A stretch of DNA of 64,000 nucleotides from Alphaproteobacteria bacterium (GCA_015062385.1 SUUT01000005.1:26997-90996); one strand, 5' to 3'; positions 27,855 through 38,336 are shown, counted from the first letter of the stretch. Notes: a model not told the origin generated them from the sequence alone. Made by a program: numbers and translations.

Positions 27855-30761
27855 TTATGTATTCTCATATCCCGAATCCGGCCCTATAATCACTGTTGGA
27901 GAAACTGACCCTGCCGGACAATAACTATTATTCGGACACATTATCGGAGAACTGCTTCCACTAGGACAATAATATCCTGCTGGACAAAGCGTTGCACTGC
28001 CCGACCCTGCCGGACAATACGCCCCTGCAGGACATGGTGTTTGTGCTTTTGAGCCCTCCGGACAATAATACCCTGCCGAGCATGGAATACAGTCACTTTT
28101 ACCTGTTTCCGGCTGATAACTACCTGCCGAACACACCGTTGCACTGCCCGAACCTGCCGGACAATACGCCCCTGCCGGACATGGTGTTTGTGCTTTTGAG
28201 CCCTCCGGACAATAATAACCTGCCGAGCATGGAATACAGTCACTTTTACCTGTTTCCGGCTGATAACTACCTGCCGAACACACCGTTGCACTGCCCGAAC
28301 CTGCCGAACAATACGCCCCTGCCGGACATAATGTTTGTGCTTTTGAGCCCTCCGGACAGTAATACCCTGCCGAGCATGGAATACAGTCACTTTTACCTGT
28401 TTCCGGCTGATAACTACCTGCCGAACACACCGTTGCACTGCCCGACCCTGCCGAACAATACGATCCCGCTGGACAAATAGTTTGCGAAGTGGCTCCTTCC
28501 GGACAATAATAACCGGCTGAACACGTTATACATTTTAAACTGCCTTGTTCCGATTGATATGTACCGGCTGAACATTTTTTTCTGTTTCCGCCAAAACAAA
28601 AATATCCCATCGGACAGATACGACAAGTGCCGTTATCCCAATAACGATTTGAACAGGAGGCACACTGTTCCTGCGTAGATGCATAAGCTGTCCAACTATC
28701 ACACTTCCGACACTGATTACCCGAATCCGTAAACCATCCCGAACATGTATTACAAGAATTTTTCTTGTATAATTTAACACCATCTGTCATTTCTTTACAA
28801 TCCAAGCATTCTCCACGGGGAAACATAACTTGTCGGGTATCTCGACAAACACATTCCGTTCCATCCGCATTGGGTTTTGCACTAGGCATACAAAGTTCAC
28901 ATGATCCATCTTCTTTTTCATAACCTTGCTCCAAATCGCACAAACAAGAACCACTTTCTTCATCAAACATCGTTCCGGTTGATTTACACCGTTTACAATT
29001 CGGATATTCACCAAAAAAGAAAATATCTTCATTGCACTCACAAGATTGTGTTTGCGGATTCCAATAACTGGTCGGATATTTAGAGCTTGAAACATCATAG
29101 TAAACAGAAACAGTATACCATTGATCGCCACAGACGACATCACATGTTTTTGTTTCTTCATTCCAAACTTTACTACCAGGGTTTGTACCATAATTTAACC
29201 CATAGCAATACGCACAACCACCCTTTCCATCATCATAATAAGCGGCTTCATTATTACAGACACATTTTTGTTGCACTGAATCAAACGTCCACCCTTTGGT
29301 TTCATCACAATCTGAATTTCGACACCACCCATTTACCATTGTTGTACCGGAAGGACAAGCACATGTTCCGTCTTCTTGTATGACTTGTCCGTTTTCACAA
29401 ATCCAATCACACCGCCCATCAATTTTTTTCTTGCCAAACGGACATTTGCAATTTTCATTTGCTCCTGGCAATCCGCAAATATTTTGTGCTTTATTAAAAT
29501 ATCCGTCTATACACATACCCGAATCATCACAAGTACCATTTTCTATCGGACAACGAAGTCCTTCAACTTCTGATTGGAAAATATACGTCATAGTTGTTTC
29601 TGTTGCTCCTAGTCCAAAACAACCACCGGCGTAGTACCATGTACTATCTGATTCAAGCGTATAAATACCACTATCACACCCCGGACCGGATAATCTAAAA
29701 TAAATCGGATACTTAACCGTATATATTGAAAACGGTATTTTATGTATTGTTGCATCAGTGTAATGAGCCCCATCCGGAGCATCATTATAGGTATTATAAT
29801 CTGTACATCTACAACCGGTTAAATTATAATCATACGCATGATAAATCGGCGGTTTTTCAAACCAACCATCCAAAAAAGAAATTCTAATCTGTTTATCTAG
29901 TTTATCCAATCTAACCCATCTATCATGTTCCGTACAAAATGTTAAAGCTCCCTTTGCCGTAAACGGTTCGGCATGTGAAATACAAGCTATCGGATGACAT
30001 CCCGTTTCTTCATCCCCATATAATCCCTTGGATGAATCACACACACATTTATTGAGCTCCGGATTGTATAACGGAAACTTTGAGTTTATAGAAGCACATG
30101 TCTGACATTTACCATCCGCATAATATGGCTCATCCTCCGGACAGCGACAACTGTTTGTTGCTGTATCCCATAGACGGGGAGCTTCACAACGAGTACAATC
30201 AGCCCCATATTCATTCGCATGACGACAGACACATTGCAATTCATAATCTCCCGTTTCTTCATTTAACATCCGACGAGCTACCATTTTATCCGGACAATGT
30301 TTACTACTTGGGGCAAATTCTGTTTTATTAAACGTAAAGAACATATCTTCATCTTCTCCGCTACATTCCTGTGGAGAAACGGATATGCCCATTGAGTTAA
30401 AAACTTCATGTTTTGCAACAAGTTTTTCGCAAATGCCGTTAGAAACACCATAAATAAAAATGGTGTATTCGTCATTTTCATATGTCACCAGTGGATGACT
30501 TTCATCTGTTCCGGTTATAGATTTATATTTTCCCAATGTTTCTTCAACAAACTTCTTAACCGAGGAAAACCGACTTTTACGACCACCTTGTTTGGCTATT
30601 AACTTTGCCTTACTTACAGCATCTTGAATTTGACTGGCCTGATACGATGAATACGCATACTCATAACCAGCCATTCCGCCGATTGATAAAATGCCGATAA
30701 TTACCAAAACCCCAAGAATTTCTACCATACTCCGACCGTGTTCATTGAATTTAATTTGCAT
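27855..30761 (-). CDS. prepilin-like N-terminus fused to giant Cys-rich repeat ectodomain
   Basis: MQIKFNEHGRSMVEILGVLVIIGILSIGGMAGYEYAYSSYQ; many CxxC and CPAGxYCPxGS modules. Confidence 0.85.
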   Translation of the reverse strand: MQIKFNEHGRSMVEILGVLVIIGILSIGGMAGYEYAYSSYQASQIQDAVSKAKLIAKQGGRKSRFSSVKKFVEETLGKYKSITGTDESHPLVTYENDEYTIFIYGVSNGICEKLVAKHEVFNSMGISVSPQECSGEDEDMFFTFNKTEFAPSSKHCPDKMVARRMLNEETGDYELQCVCRHANEYGADCTRCEAPRLWDTATNSCRCPEDEPYYADGKCQTCASINSKFPLYNPELNKCVCDSSKGLYGDEETGCHPIACISHAEPFTAKGALTFCTEHDRWVRLDKLDKQIRISFLDGWFEKPPIYHAYDYNLTGCRCTDYNTYNDAPDGAHYTDATIHKIPFSIYTVKYPIYFRLSGPGCDSGIYTLESDSTWYYAGGCFGLGATETTMTYIFQSEVEGLRCPIENGTCDDSGMCIDGYFNKAQNICGLPGANENCKCPFGKKKIDGRCDWICENGQVIQEDGTCACPSGTTMVNGWCRNSDCDETKGWTFDSVQQKCVCNNEAAYYDDGKGGCAYCYGLNYGTNPGSKVWNEETKTCDVVCGDQWYTVSVYYDVSSSKYPTSYWNPQTQSCECNEDIFFFGEYPNCKRCKSTGTMFDEESGSCLCDLEQGYEKEDGSCELCMPSAKPNADGTECVCRDTRQVMFPRGECLDCKEMTDGVKLYKKNSCNTCSGWFTDSGNQCRKCDSWTAYASTQEQCASCSNRYWDNGTCRICPMGYFCFGGNRKKCSAGTYQSEQGSLKCITCSAGYYCPEGATSQTICPAGSYCSAGSGSATVCSAGSYQPETGKSDCIPCSAGYYCPEGSKAQTLCPAGAYCSAGSGSATVCSAGSYQPETGKSDCIPCSAGYYCPEGSKAQTPCPAGAYCPAGSGSATVCSAGSYQPETGKSDCIPCSAGYYCPEGSKAQTPCPAGAYCPAGSGSATLCPAGYYCPSGSSSPIMCPNNSYCPAGSVSPTVIIGPDSGYENT
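27986..28490 (-). repeat. 147-bp (49-aa) tandem repeat, about 3 copies
   Basis: GAGCCCTCCGGACA recurs at 28051, 28198 and 28345; CSAGSYQPETGKSDCIPCSAGYYCPEGSKAQT.CPAGAYC.AGSGSATV. Confidence 0.9.
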
Positions 30762-30799
30762 TTTTTCCTCACATTATACAGTTGCATTTATAAAATGAG

Positions 30800-30956
30800 T
30801 GTAATAAAAGGGACCTTTTTTTCCCTATTCAAATCGGGAAAATCAGATTTTTAAGAAAATGAAAGATTGTTGTTTTAATTGAATTATTTATCTAAAATCA
30901 AAAAAAATGCTAAAAAGTGAAAAAAAGTGTTGCATTTATACGTCCCTTTTATTACA
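30800..30956 (-). repeat. 157-bp IR-bounded element, copy A
   Basis: TGTAATAAAAGGGAC ... GTCCCTTTTATTACA (15-bp perfect IR), upstream of the prepilin-like gene. Confidence 0.9.
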
Positions 30957-30976
30957 GATAATTTTATTTTTGTTTA

Positions 30977-31010
30977 CAAAAAAAACGGATGAATTTTCAT
31001 CATCCGTCTT
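30977..31010 (-). terminator. Terminator of the cytidylate kinase-like gene
   Basis: ACGGATGA-ATTTTCA-TCATCCGT flanked by A-run. Confidence 0.75.
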
Positions 31011-31040
31011 GTTCTTTACAAACGCCAAAAAAAGAAAAAA

Positions 31041-31631
31041 TTAACAATCCGTTTCTTCCTGTTTTAAAGCAACTTCCAAACTGCGTTTAAATTTTTCAAA
31101 TCGTTTTAAAATCAAATCACAAATTTCATCCGGAGTTTTATATGTCGTATCAATCACATAATCAAAATTGTAATCATTATCAATATCAACGTTATAAATA
31201 CGTTTAAATCGTTCTACTTCCAATGCTCTGCGAGAAATTAACGCTTCAACAGCATCTTCCAACTGTTGATATTTTTTTTCTCCACTTCGAGTTGTATCAT
31301 TAAATATTCGTTCTCCGGCAATTACCGTTTCAACATTTAATTTTACTTTAAACGAAGACGGAATAAAATGAAAGGCAACCCGTGAATCAACAATATAATT
31401 TTGTCCTGATAACGGCAAATCAATTAAAACAGAATCAATTTCTCTATCAATTTCCGGATTTGTTTTACACATTTCATTTAATTCTAACGTTGTCACACCA
31501 TAGCGAGCCGCAATTTGGCGTTGCATATTTCCCGTTGAATAAAAAGAATACCCCAATTTTTCAGCCAACATTTTACCGATTGTTGATTTTCCACTTCCCA
31601 ACTGTCCCGATAAAGTAATAATATATGCCAT
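31041..31631 (-). CDS. cytidylate kinase-like family protein
   Basis: ITLSGQLGSGKSTIGKMLAEKLGYSFYSTGNMQRQIA; two-codon-like motif DSRVAFHFIP. Confidence 0.8.
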   Translation of the reverse strand: MAYIITLSGQLGSGKSTIGKMLAEKLGYSFYSTGNMQRQIAARYGVTTLELNEMCKTNPEIDREIDSVLIDLPLSGQNYIVDSRVAFHFIPSSFKVKLNVETVIAGERIFNDTTRSGEKKYQQLEDAVEALISRRALEVERFKRIYNVDIDNDYNFDYVIDTTYKTPDEICDLILKRFEKFKRSLEVALKQEETDC

Positions 31632-31884
31632 TTTATTTTCCTCTGCTCAACTTATATTCAATCAAGGTTTTACCCGTTTATCTGTTTGCAATATGTTTTT
31701 CGATACATCATCTGATTTCAAAATCAAAATTATTCCAAATACGCTCAACAGTTACATATCTTTTAAAATAAAACATTTTTCCGGTATTTTTGCCCATTTT
31801 ATAAAGAAAGGCGTTTTGCCCGTTTACAACGAACAAAACGCCTTGTGCTTTTAAGTTAATAACCAATTAACTTATAACCGCAAT

Positions 31885-33573
31885 TTATTTTTTGGTTGTT
31901 TTTTTAGCTTTTGCTAAAGCATCACCTAAAATATCACCCAAAGAAGCACCGGCGTTTGTTGCACCAAATTCTTCCATTGCTGCTTTTTCTTCAGCAACTT
32001 CACGTGCTTTAATGGATAATGTTAATTTGCGTGTTTTGGCATCAAAAGATGTCACTTTGGCATCAACTTTTTCACCGATAGCAAAACGTTCTGTTTTTTG
32101 TTCAGCACGGTCTTTTGCCAAATCTGTACGTTTGATAAAGCCTTTAATGCCGTTTACATCAACTTCAATACCGCCTTCTTCAATAGCGGAAACAACACCT
32201 GTGACGATTTCGCCTTTTTTGATGTTTTCGCTGGCAACAGCTAACGGATCATCCGTTAATTGTTTAATGCCCAAAGAAATGCGTTCTTTTTCAACATCGA
32301 TGTCCAAGATTTTAGCTTTGACAACCATACCTTTTTTATAATCTTTAATGGCTTCTTCGCTTGTTTTTTCCCAAGACAAATCAGATGTATGAATCATACC
32401 GTCAATGTCATCATTCAAAGCAACAAAAATACCAAATTCAATCATATTTTTGATTTCGCCTTCAATAACATCACCGACTGTATGTGTATCAGCAAAAGCT
32501 TTCCACGGATTTTCCTGAATTTGTTTCATACCCAAAGAAATGCGGCGTTTGGATTCATCAACATCCAAAATAACCCCTTCAACTTCTTGTGTTAAAGAAA
32601 CGATTTTGCTTGGATGAACGTTCTTTTTCGTCCAGCTCATTTCAGAAACATGGATTAAACCTTCAACACCGGATGCCAATTCAACAAATGCACCATAATC
32701 TGTGATATTGCTGATTTTTCCTTTGAATGTTGAACCCAATGGGAAACGTTCGTTCACACCAACCCATGGATCGTTTTCTAATTGTTTCATACCCAAAGAA
32801 ATACGACCGGTGTCTGTGTTGAACTTAATAATTTGAACTTTAACTGTTTGACCGACTGTCAAAACTTCTGCCGGATTTGTAATGCGTTTCCAAGAAATAT
32901 CTGTCACGTGTAATAAACCGTCAATACCACCTAAATCAACAAATGCACCGTAATCTGTGATATTTTTGACTGTTCCTTCAACAACTTGACCTTCAGACAT
33001 ACTCTTAATAATTTCAGAACGTTGTTCTGCTCGTGTTTCTTCCAAAACAGCACGACGGGAAACAACAATGTTACCACGCATACGGTCCATTTTTAACAAA
33101 GCAAATGGTTGAGCAACACCCATTAACGGTGTGACGTCCCGAATCGGACGAACATCAATTTGACTACCCGGTAAGAAAGCCGTTGCCCCGTTCAAATCAA
33201 CGGTGAAACCACCTTTTACACGACCATAAATTGTACCAATAACGTGTTCGCCTGTTGCTAATGCTTTTTCTAAATCGCCCCAAGCTTCTTCACGGCGGGC
33301 TTTTTCACGAGATAAAACAACATTACCGTTTTTATCTTCATACCGTTCAACATAAACATCAACATCATCGCCTATATTTAATGTTTGAACACCAAATTCT
33401 GAAACCGGAATGCGACCTTCTGATTTTAAACCGACATCAACAATAACTGTTTCATCATCAAAACCAACAATTTTACCGGAAATAACTTTGCCCTGTGAAG
33501 AGCCTTTTCCCATAAATTCATCTAACAGAGCGCCGAAATCTTCAGCCGGTGTTTGGTTTTCTACTGTACTCAT
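31885..33573 (-). CDS. rpsA: 30S ribosomal protein S1
   Basis: Six S1 domains (GxVxxITDYGAFVDLGGIDGLLHVTDISW...). Confidence 0.97.
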   Translation of the reverse strand: MSTVENQTPAEDFGALLDEFMGKGSSQGKVISGKIVGFDDETVIVDVGLKSEGRIPVSEFGVQTLNIGDDVDVYVERYEDKNGNVVLSREKARREEAWGDLEKALATGEHVIGTIYGRVKGGFTVDLNGATAFLPGSQIDVRPIRDVTPLMGVAQPFALLKMDRMRGNIVVSRRAVLEETRAEQRSEIIKSMSEGQVVEGTVKNITDYGAFVDLGGIDGLLHVTDISWKRITNPAEVLTVGQTVKVQIIKFNTDTGRISLGMKQLENDPWVGVNERFPLGSTFKGKISNITDYGAFVELASGVEGLIHVSEMSWTKKNVHPSKIVSLTQEVEGVILDVDESKRRISLGMKQIQENPWKAFADTHTVGDVIEGEIKNMIEFGIFVALNDDIDGMIHTSDLSWEKTSEEAIKDYKKGMVVKAKILDIDVEKERISLGIKQLTDDPLAVASENIKKGEIVTGVVSAIEEGGIEVDVNGIKGFIKRTDLAKDRAEQKTERFAIGEKVDAKVTSFDAKTRKLTLSIKAREVAEEKAAMEEFGATNAGASLGDILGDALAKAKKTTKK

Positions 33574-33636
33574 ATATAATCCTTAAAAAAAATTTTTAGT
33601 TGGCCACCGAAAAAACAACACTGTCTTTTCAGGGAC

Positions 33637-34299
33637 TTATTTAATCCGCTCATTTATATAACGAATGACTTGAGCGTACACATCATCCGCCGTCAAATCA
33701 GATGTATCCAAAATCAACGCATCATCAGCCGGCTTTAATGGAGATGTTGTTCTCTCCCTATCCCGCTTATCCCGTGATTGAATATCCGATAAAACATCTT
33801 CATATATAACACATAATCCTTTTAATTGCAACTCTTTAAATCGTCTTTCTGCACGAATTTCCGGTCGAGCCGTTAAAAATAACTTCACAGGGGCTTCCGG
33901 ACACACAACCGTGCCAATATCCCGACCATCTAAAATAGCCCCTTTTGCCGGTGTTCCATCCGCCAATACGGGATTTTCAGCGAATCGCCGTTGGAAATCA
34001 AACAGCACTCGTCTGACTGCCGGCATTGCCGCTACAAAAGAAGCCCCTCGACCATATTCTTCCGTGCGAATCGCCGATTCGCTCTGCAAGGCCATCATTT
34101 TAGCTCCGGACAACCCTTTTGCCACCAAAACGGCTGTTGATTCATCATGAATATTACCCCCATTATTTATCACTTCATATGCAATACCTCGATATAATGC
34201 ACCGGTATCTAAATAAGAAAAATCAAGAGCTTGTGCCAATCTTTTCCCCAACGTTCCTTTGCCGGTTGCGGAACTTCCGTCTATTGCGATTATGTTCAT
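33637..34299 (-). CDS. cmk: (d)CMP kinase
   Basis: MNIIAIDGSSATGKGTLGKRLAQALDFSYLDTGALYR, DGRDIGTVVCPEAPVKLFLTA; upstream of rpsA. Confidence 0.95.
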   Translation of the reverse strand: MNIIAIDGSSATGKGTLGKRLAQALDFSYLDTGALYRGIAYEVINNGGNIHDESTAVLVAKGLSGAKMMALQSESAIRTEEYGRGASFVAAMPAVRRVLFDFQRRFAENPVLADGTPAKGAILDGRDIGTVVCPEAPVKLFLTARPEIRAERRFKELQLKGLCVIYEDVLSDIQSRDKRDRERTTSPLKPADDALILDTSDLTADDVYAQVIRYINERIK

Positions 34300-34401
34300 T
34301 GTAAAATTTTTCCCTATTTTTATAAAATTTTTATTGACAAATTTACCATAACATGTAAAAGGCACAAATAACAAGTTTTTTTTTAACAAACGGAGGATAC
34401 A

Positions 34402-34773
34402 ATGGCAAAACCAGAATGGGGTACAAAACGTAAGTGTTTAAAGTGTGGGACTTTTTTCTATGATATGAATAAAGAAACTTTTTCATGCCCAAAATGTAAA
34501 GACACACATACAAAAATGTCTTTTGACGAAGAAAAAACAAAACAACTGTTAAAAATGGCGAAGAAAAATTCCGCACGTATTGAAGATGAAAACATTGATG
34601 AAGAAACACTTTTGCAAATGACGGAAGATGTTCCTTTGTCAGACGAAGATTTAGGACCGGACGAATTGGAAATTTTAGATGACGATTCGGAATTAACTGA
34701 CACGGATGAAGCCGATTTCTCCAATATGCGTCGTTTTACGGAAAGTGACGAAGAAAATCATGCTCGAGAATAA
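34402..34773 (+). CDS. TIGR02300 family protein
   Basis: MAKPEWGTKRKCLKCGTFFYDMNKETFSCPKC plus acidic C-terminus. Confidence 0.9.
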   Translation: MAKPEWGTKRKCLKCGTFFYDMNKETFSCPKCKDTHTKMSFDEEKTKQLLKMAKKNSARIEDENIDEETLLQMTEDVPLSDEDLGPDELEILDDDSELTDTDEADFSNMRRFTESDEENHARE

Positions 34774-35362
34774 TTTTTTTCTTGATTTGTATCAAACTGA
34801 AAATTTTCATTCCTTAAAAGGGCAATTACTTATTGCTATGCCTTATGCAAAAAATTTAGATTACGATCAAGCAGTTATGTACATTTATGAGCATTCCATT
34901 TACGGTGCTCGTGGGATTATTATCAATTATCCGGCGGCAATAACATATTCCGACTTATTAGATGAAATGCACATTGAACACATGTTGTATAAACACAATC
35001 AAGAACCAATATTAATGGATGGCGGTCCGGACAAACAAGGGAACGGATTTGTTTTGCATTCATTGGATTTTTCGGTAAGCTCCACAAAAAAAATAGATTA
35101 TAATCTCGGGATAACGGAATCGGATGACATTTTACCGGAAATCATTTGGAAGAAAAAGCCTAAACATAAGATTATATCATTGGGTCATTTTATTTGGGAA
35201 AGCGGAGAATTGGAAAAAGAAATTGCCGATAATCTGTGGATAAATTTACCGGCAGATTCTGAAATAATGTTTAACACACCCTATAAAAAACGATGGGAAG
35301 TCAGTATGAACAAACTGGGGTTAAAATCTAAATTCATCTCTATGGAATATGGACAAGCATAA
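34760..35362 (+). CDS. YqgE/AlgH family protein
   Basis: LKGQLLIAMPYAKNLDYDQAVMYIYEHSIYGARGIIINYP, MDGGPDKQGNGFVLHS. Confidence 0.85.
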   Translation: MLENNFFLDLYQTENFHSLKGQLLIAMPYAKNLDYDQAVMYIYEHSIYGARGIIINYPAAITYSDLLDEMHIEHMLYKHNQEPILMDGGPDKQGNGFVLHSLDFSVSSTKKIDYNLGITESDDILPEIIWKKKPKHKIISLGHFIWESGELEKEIADNLWINLPADSEIMFNTPYKKRWEVSMNKLGLKSKFISMEYGQA

Positions 35363-35561
35363 AATGATTGTCTTTTTTGATATTCATAATCCTCTCATTT
35401 CAAAGCACACTTATATGATAATTGAAAGAAGGAATTTTGCCTTATTTTAGTATTAATATTCTCTTTATTTTCTCATTCGACTTCTGTATTTAGTTATAAA
35501 TTTTTATTCTGAATATGTCAGCAAATAAATTCTAAAAATAAAATCAGGCGGATAAAAACGG

Positions 35562-35590
35562 AGGGTATTGAAACAATACCCTCTTTAATA
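35562..35590 (-). terminator. Terminator of 35610..36257
   Basis: GAGGGTATTGAAACAATACCCTC. Confidence 0.7.
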
Positions 35591-35609
35591 AAAAAACAAT
35601 CAAATCTGA

Positions 35610-36257
35610 TTATCGCCCATCCCGTCCACCGGTGTGTGTCGGTATGTTTTGAGCAGATGCTATTTTTTCACACTCTGCACGCCGATTTAAAGTTTCCATT
35701 GCTTCATCTTTTGTTTGACAAGCTAATGCATATAATTTCGGAGAAGCCCCTTTAACGGCATCAACCATTAACTGTCGGGATGCCAAATATTCTTTATGAC
35801 GTTCAACAGACCATTTCGGTGTCGGATCATCTCTTGTTTGTTGATAGTTAATAATTTTTTCGGCCAATAAAATTTGTTGTGCCTGAACAGATAATCCGGC
35901 AGCCCATTCGGCTTTAATTCCCCATTGTTGCATTTTGGTTAAATGTTCAGGTTCATCCGGTTCCGTCATCAACTCCCCGACAACTCGTGCAACTTTTACA
36001 CCAAACATTTTTTCAACCTCCGCCAAAGACATTGGCTTTTGTCCGTTTTCCGCATCAATACGTTTCAACTCATGACATTTATTCAAGTAAGCTGCCGCCA
36101 ATAAAATATTTCTGTCTTCTCCACTTAACTCTGTATTTTTACGTAAAAGTTCGGCTGTTTTTTGTAATTGTGCAATCATTGTTGAACTTTTGCCGAATTT
36201 AACATTCCCATGTAATTGATTCGCAACATGATATGCTTTATTTTCCAATGGGGTCAT
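35610..36257 (-). CDS. RelA/SpoT-type HD-domain-like protein, catalytic HD apparently degenerate
   Basis: Overall order (LLAAAYLNKCHE..LAEVEKMFGVKVARVVGELM..LSVQAQQILLAEKIINYQQTRDDPTPKWSVERHKEYL) resembles (p)ppGpp-hydrolase-like HD proteins but NK replaces HD. Confidence 0.5.
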   Translation of the reverse strand: MTPLENKAYHVANQLHGNVKFGKSSTMIAQLQKTAELLRKNTELSGEDRNILLAAAYLNKCHELKRIDAENGQKPMSLAEVEKMFGVKVARVVGELMTEPDEPEHLTKMQQWGIKAEWAAGLSVQAQQILLAEKIINYQQTRDDPTPKWSVERHKEYLASRQLMVDAVKGASPKLYALACQTKDEAMETLNRRAECEKIASAQNIPTHTGGRDGR

Positions 36258-36399
36258 ATTTCCTCCTTTATTTAAATTTTAAACCCAATATATTCATAAT
36301 ATACCCGCTTTTATTTATTGTCAACATTTTTTGAAAAATATTTTCATCATACAATAATTACCATTCTGTTTAATATAATTTCCTTTTAATAATCTTGTA

Positions 36400-36502
36400 C
36401 CACGACACAGGAGCTTGTGACGAATAGGGCAAAGTATTTGTGCCACATTTCCCCGAGAATCTGAAACAAGTTCAGATTGACGATAGGTGTAAAAAACAGA
36501 TT
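36400..36502 (-). repeat. dispersed intergenic repeat, copy 1
   Basis: Reverse complement CGTCAATCTGAACTTGTTTCAGATTCTCGGGGAAATGTGGCACAAATACTTTGCCCTATTCGTCAC resembles 52031-52101. Confidence 0.65.
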
Positions 36503-36751
36503 TATATCATAAAAAAATATGCTCTCTTTCGGATAACACCTCTTGCATTCAATAAAAATATATGTTAATCTAATAAAGAATCGGATTTATCTCTACTTGT
36601 CCCGATTCGAAGTGTTCATATCAACACTTTAAAAGCGGACTAAAAGGAGCAAATAATTTTTTTACCCGTTATCAGGGAATATTAAAATTTTATTTTTTCT
36701 TCATGTCCTTTCAAATACAAGTAAAAACAATAAAAATGAAAGGAACAAAAA

Positions 36752-37756
36752 ATGTTAAAAACAGCAGAATTCGTCTCTCTCGGACATCCGGATAAAACCG
36801 CCGATTTTATAACCTGTGTTTTATTGGATACGCTTTTATTACAAGACAAAAATTTAAAATATGCCGTAGAAGTTATGATAAAAGACAATACGGTTGTGTT
36901 AGGCGGAGAAATCAGCGGAAACATTCGTACTGACAATTTAACGGAAATTGTCAAAAAAGCCCTTCGAACAATCGGTTATGATGAAAGATATGCCTCTTTA
37001 TGGGGGGATAAAGCCATTAACATTCACAAAATTAACGTGATTAATTTAATCGGTGTTCAATCGGGGGAAATTTTACAAGGCGTCAATCAAAACGGTTGGG
37101 GAGACCAAGGTGTTTTTGCCGGATATGCCTGTCAAGGACCGGACAATATGCCATTAGAATTAACGCTTGCCCGTCACTTAAACACCGCCTTATATGAAAC
37201 AGCAAAAAAATCAGACACATTAGGATTAGATATTAAAACACAAATCACATTAGACGAAACGGGACATATTCATACAGCGATTGTTGCTATTCCGATGCTG
37301 GAAAAAACCGATTTAACGGATTTTATTATTCAAACACTCGGACAAAAACCGGATAAATTAATTATCAATGGAACAGGGGCTTACACGGTTCACTCATCTA
37401 TTGCCGATTGTGGCATTACGGGGCGAAAATTAGCTTGTGATTTTTATTCGCTTGCCTGCCCTGTCGGAGGAGGCAGTCCTTGGACAAAAGATGCTTCCAA
37501 AGCAGATTTAACACTTAATTTATATGCCCGAAAACTCGCTTGCCAACACTTAAAAGACAATGATGAATGTTTTGTTTATTTATCATCCTGTATCGGACAG
37601 GCCGAACTACCGAGTGCGGTTATCAAAACAATCAAAAACGGAATAACGGAAACCCAAACAATCAATATTGATTTAATTCCAAGTGAAATTATTCGTTTTG
37701 TCGGATTAGATAAACCGATTTTTGCTCATCTGTGTCAAAACGGATTATTGGTGTAA
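36752..37756 (+). CDS. metK: methionine adenosyltransferase, short divergent form
   Basis: FVSLGHPDKTADFITCVLLD, GDQGVFAGYA, DCGITGRKLACDFY, GGGSPWTKDASKADL; 334 aa. Confidence 0.85.
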   Translation: MLKTAEFVSLGHPDKTADFITCVLLDTLLLQDKNLKYAVEVMIKDNTVVLGGEISGNIRTDNLTEIVKKALRTIGYDERYASLWGDKAINIHKINVINLIGVQSGEILQGVNQNGWGDQGVFAGYACQGPDNMPLELTLARHLNTALYETAKKSDTLGLDIKTQITLDETGHIHTAIVAIPMLEKTDLTDFIIQTLGQKPDKLIINGTGAYTVHSSIADCGITGRKLACDFYSLACPVGGGSPWTKDASKADLTLNLYARKLACQHLKDNDECFVYLSSCIGQAELPSAVIKTIKNGITETQTINIDLIPSEIIRFVGLDKPIFAHLCQNGLLV

Positions 37757-37772
37757 AAATATACAAACAACA

Positions 37773-37806
37773 AATAATCGGACAGTAAACTGTCCGATTA
37801 TTTTGT
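37773..37806 (+). terminator. Terminator after the metK-like gene
   Basis: AATAATCGGACAGTAAACTGTCCGATTATT. Confidence 0.8.
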
Positions 37807-37844
37807 ATCAAGCCTATACGGTATATAACGGAACATATTTCCCT

Positions 37845-38336
37845 TTATTTTAACATACCATCAGGAACAGGACCATATTGATTTTTTTCCAAATCACTCT
37901 TAATAAAAATCACAATAATCGGCACAATCATAAAAACACCGACAACAACATAAACGAGCCCTGGAAATACATAATCAAAAATAAGAGGAGTTGAAACAAG
38001 AGCAAATAAAACCAAATACGGAATAGAAATCCACCATGCCGAAAAACCGACATCATGAATACGCCGAACAAATACGGCAAAATCAGGAATTAGAAACAGA
38101 AATGAAAGAACTGTCGTCAACACACTAACAATAGATTCACTTAAACCCATTAAACTCAAAACAAAAACGATGCCAAAAACAATTAACAACCGAAATAACA
38201 AATATCCAAAAAACTCTTTTCTACGAGCCCGTCCTTCAAAACAGAAATATTTTTGAGTAATACATTCCATGAAATACATCCATAAAGATTTTTCTACATA
38301 GTTTTCCGTTCTGTCTAAAACACCTTGTTTTTGCAT
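37845..38336 (-). CDS. DUF805 domain-containing membrane protein
   Basis: CFEGRARRKEFFGYLLFRLLI...FAVFVRRIHDVGFSAWW. Confidence 0.85.
   Translation of the reverse strand: MQKQGVLDRTENYVEKSLWMYFMECITQKYFCFEGRARRKEFFGYLLFRLLIVFGIVFVLSLMGLSESIVSVLTTVLSFLFLIPDFAVFVRRIHDVGFSAWWISIPYLVLFALVSTPLIFDYVFPGLVYVVVGVFMIVPIIVIFIKSDLEKNQYGPVPDGMLK

Noticed and set aside
27941-28480. ORFs 27941..28438 - and 27992..28480 +
   Set aside because: Same effect from the 147-bp repeat inside the larger Cys-rich CDS.
30800-30956. Classic invertible promoter (fim/Bacteroides-type) as the firm explanation
   Set aside because: IRs fit, but copies A-E share one orientation and copy F's flanking TGCAAC is inverted with it, so simple IR-to-IR inversion is not demonstrated; no recombinase nearby.
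36560-36650. Possible SAM-II-type riboswitch before the metK-like gene
   Set aside because: CTAAAAGG-like end is suggestive, but the loop length and conserved core do not fit my memory of SAM-II; kept only as a leader note.
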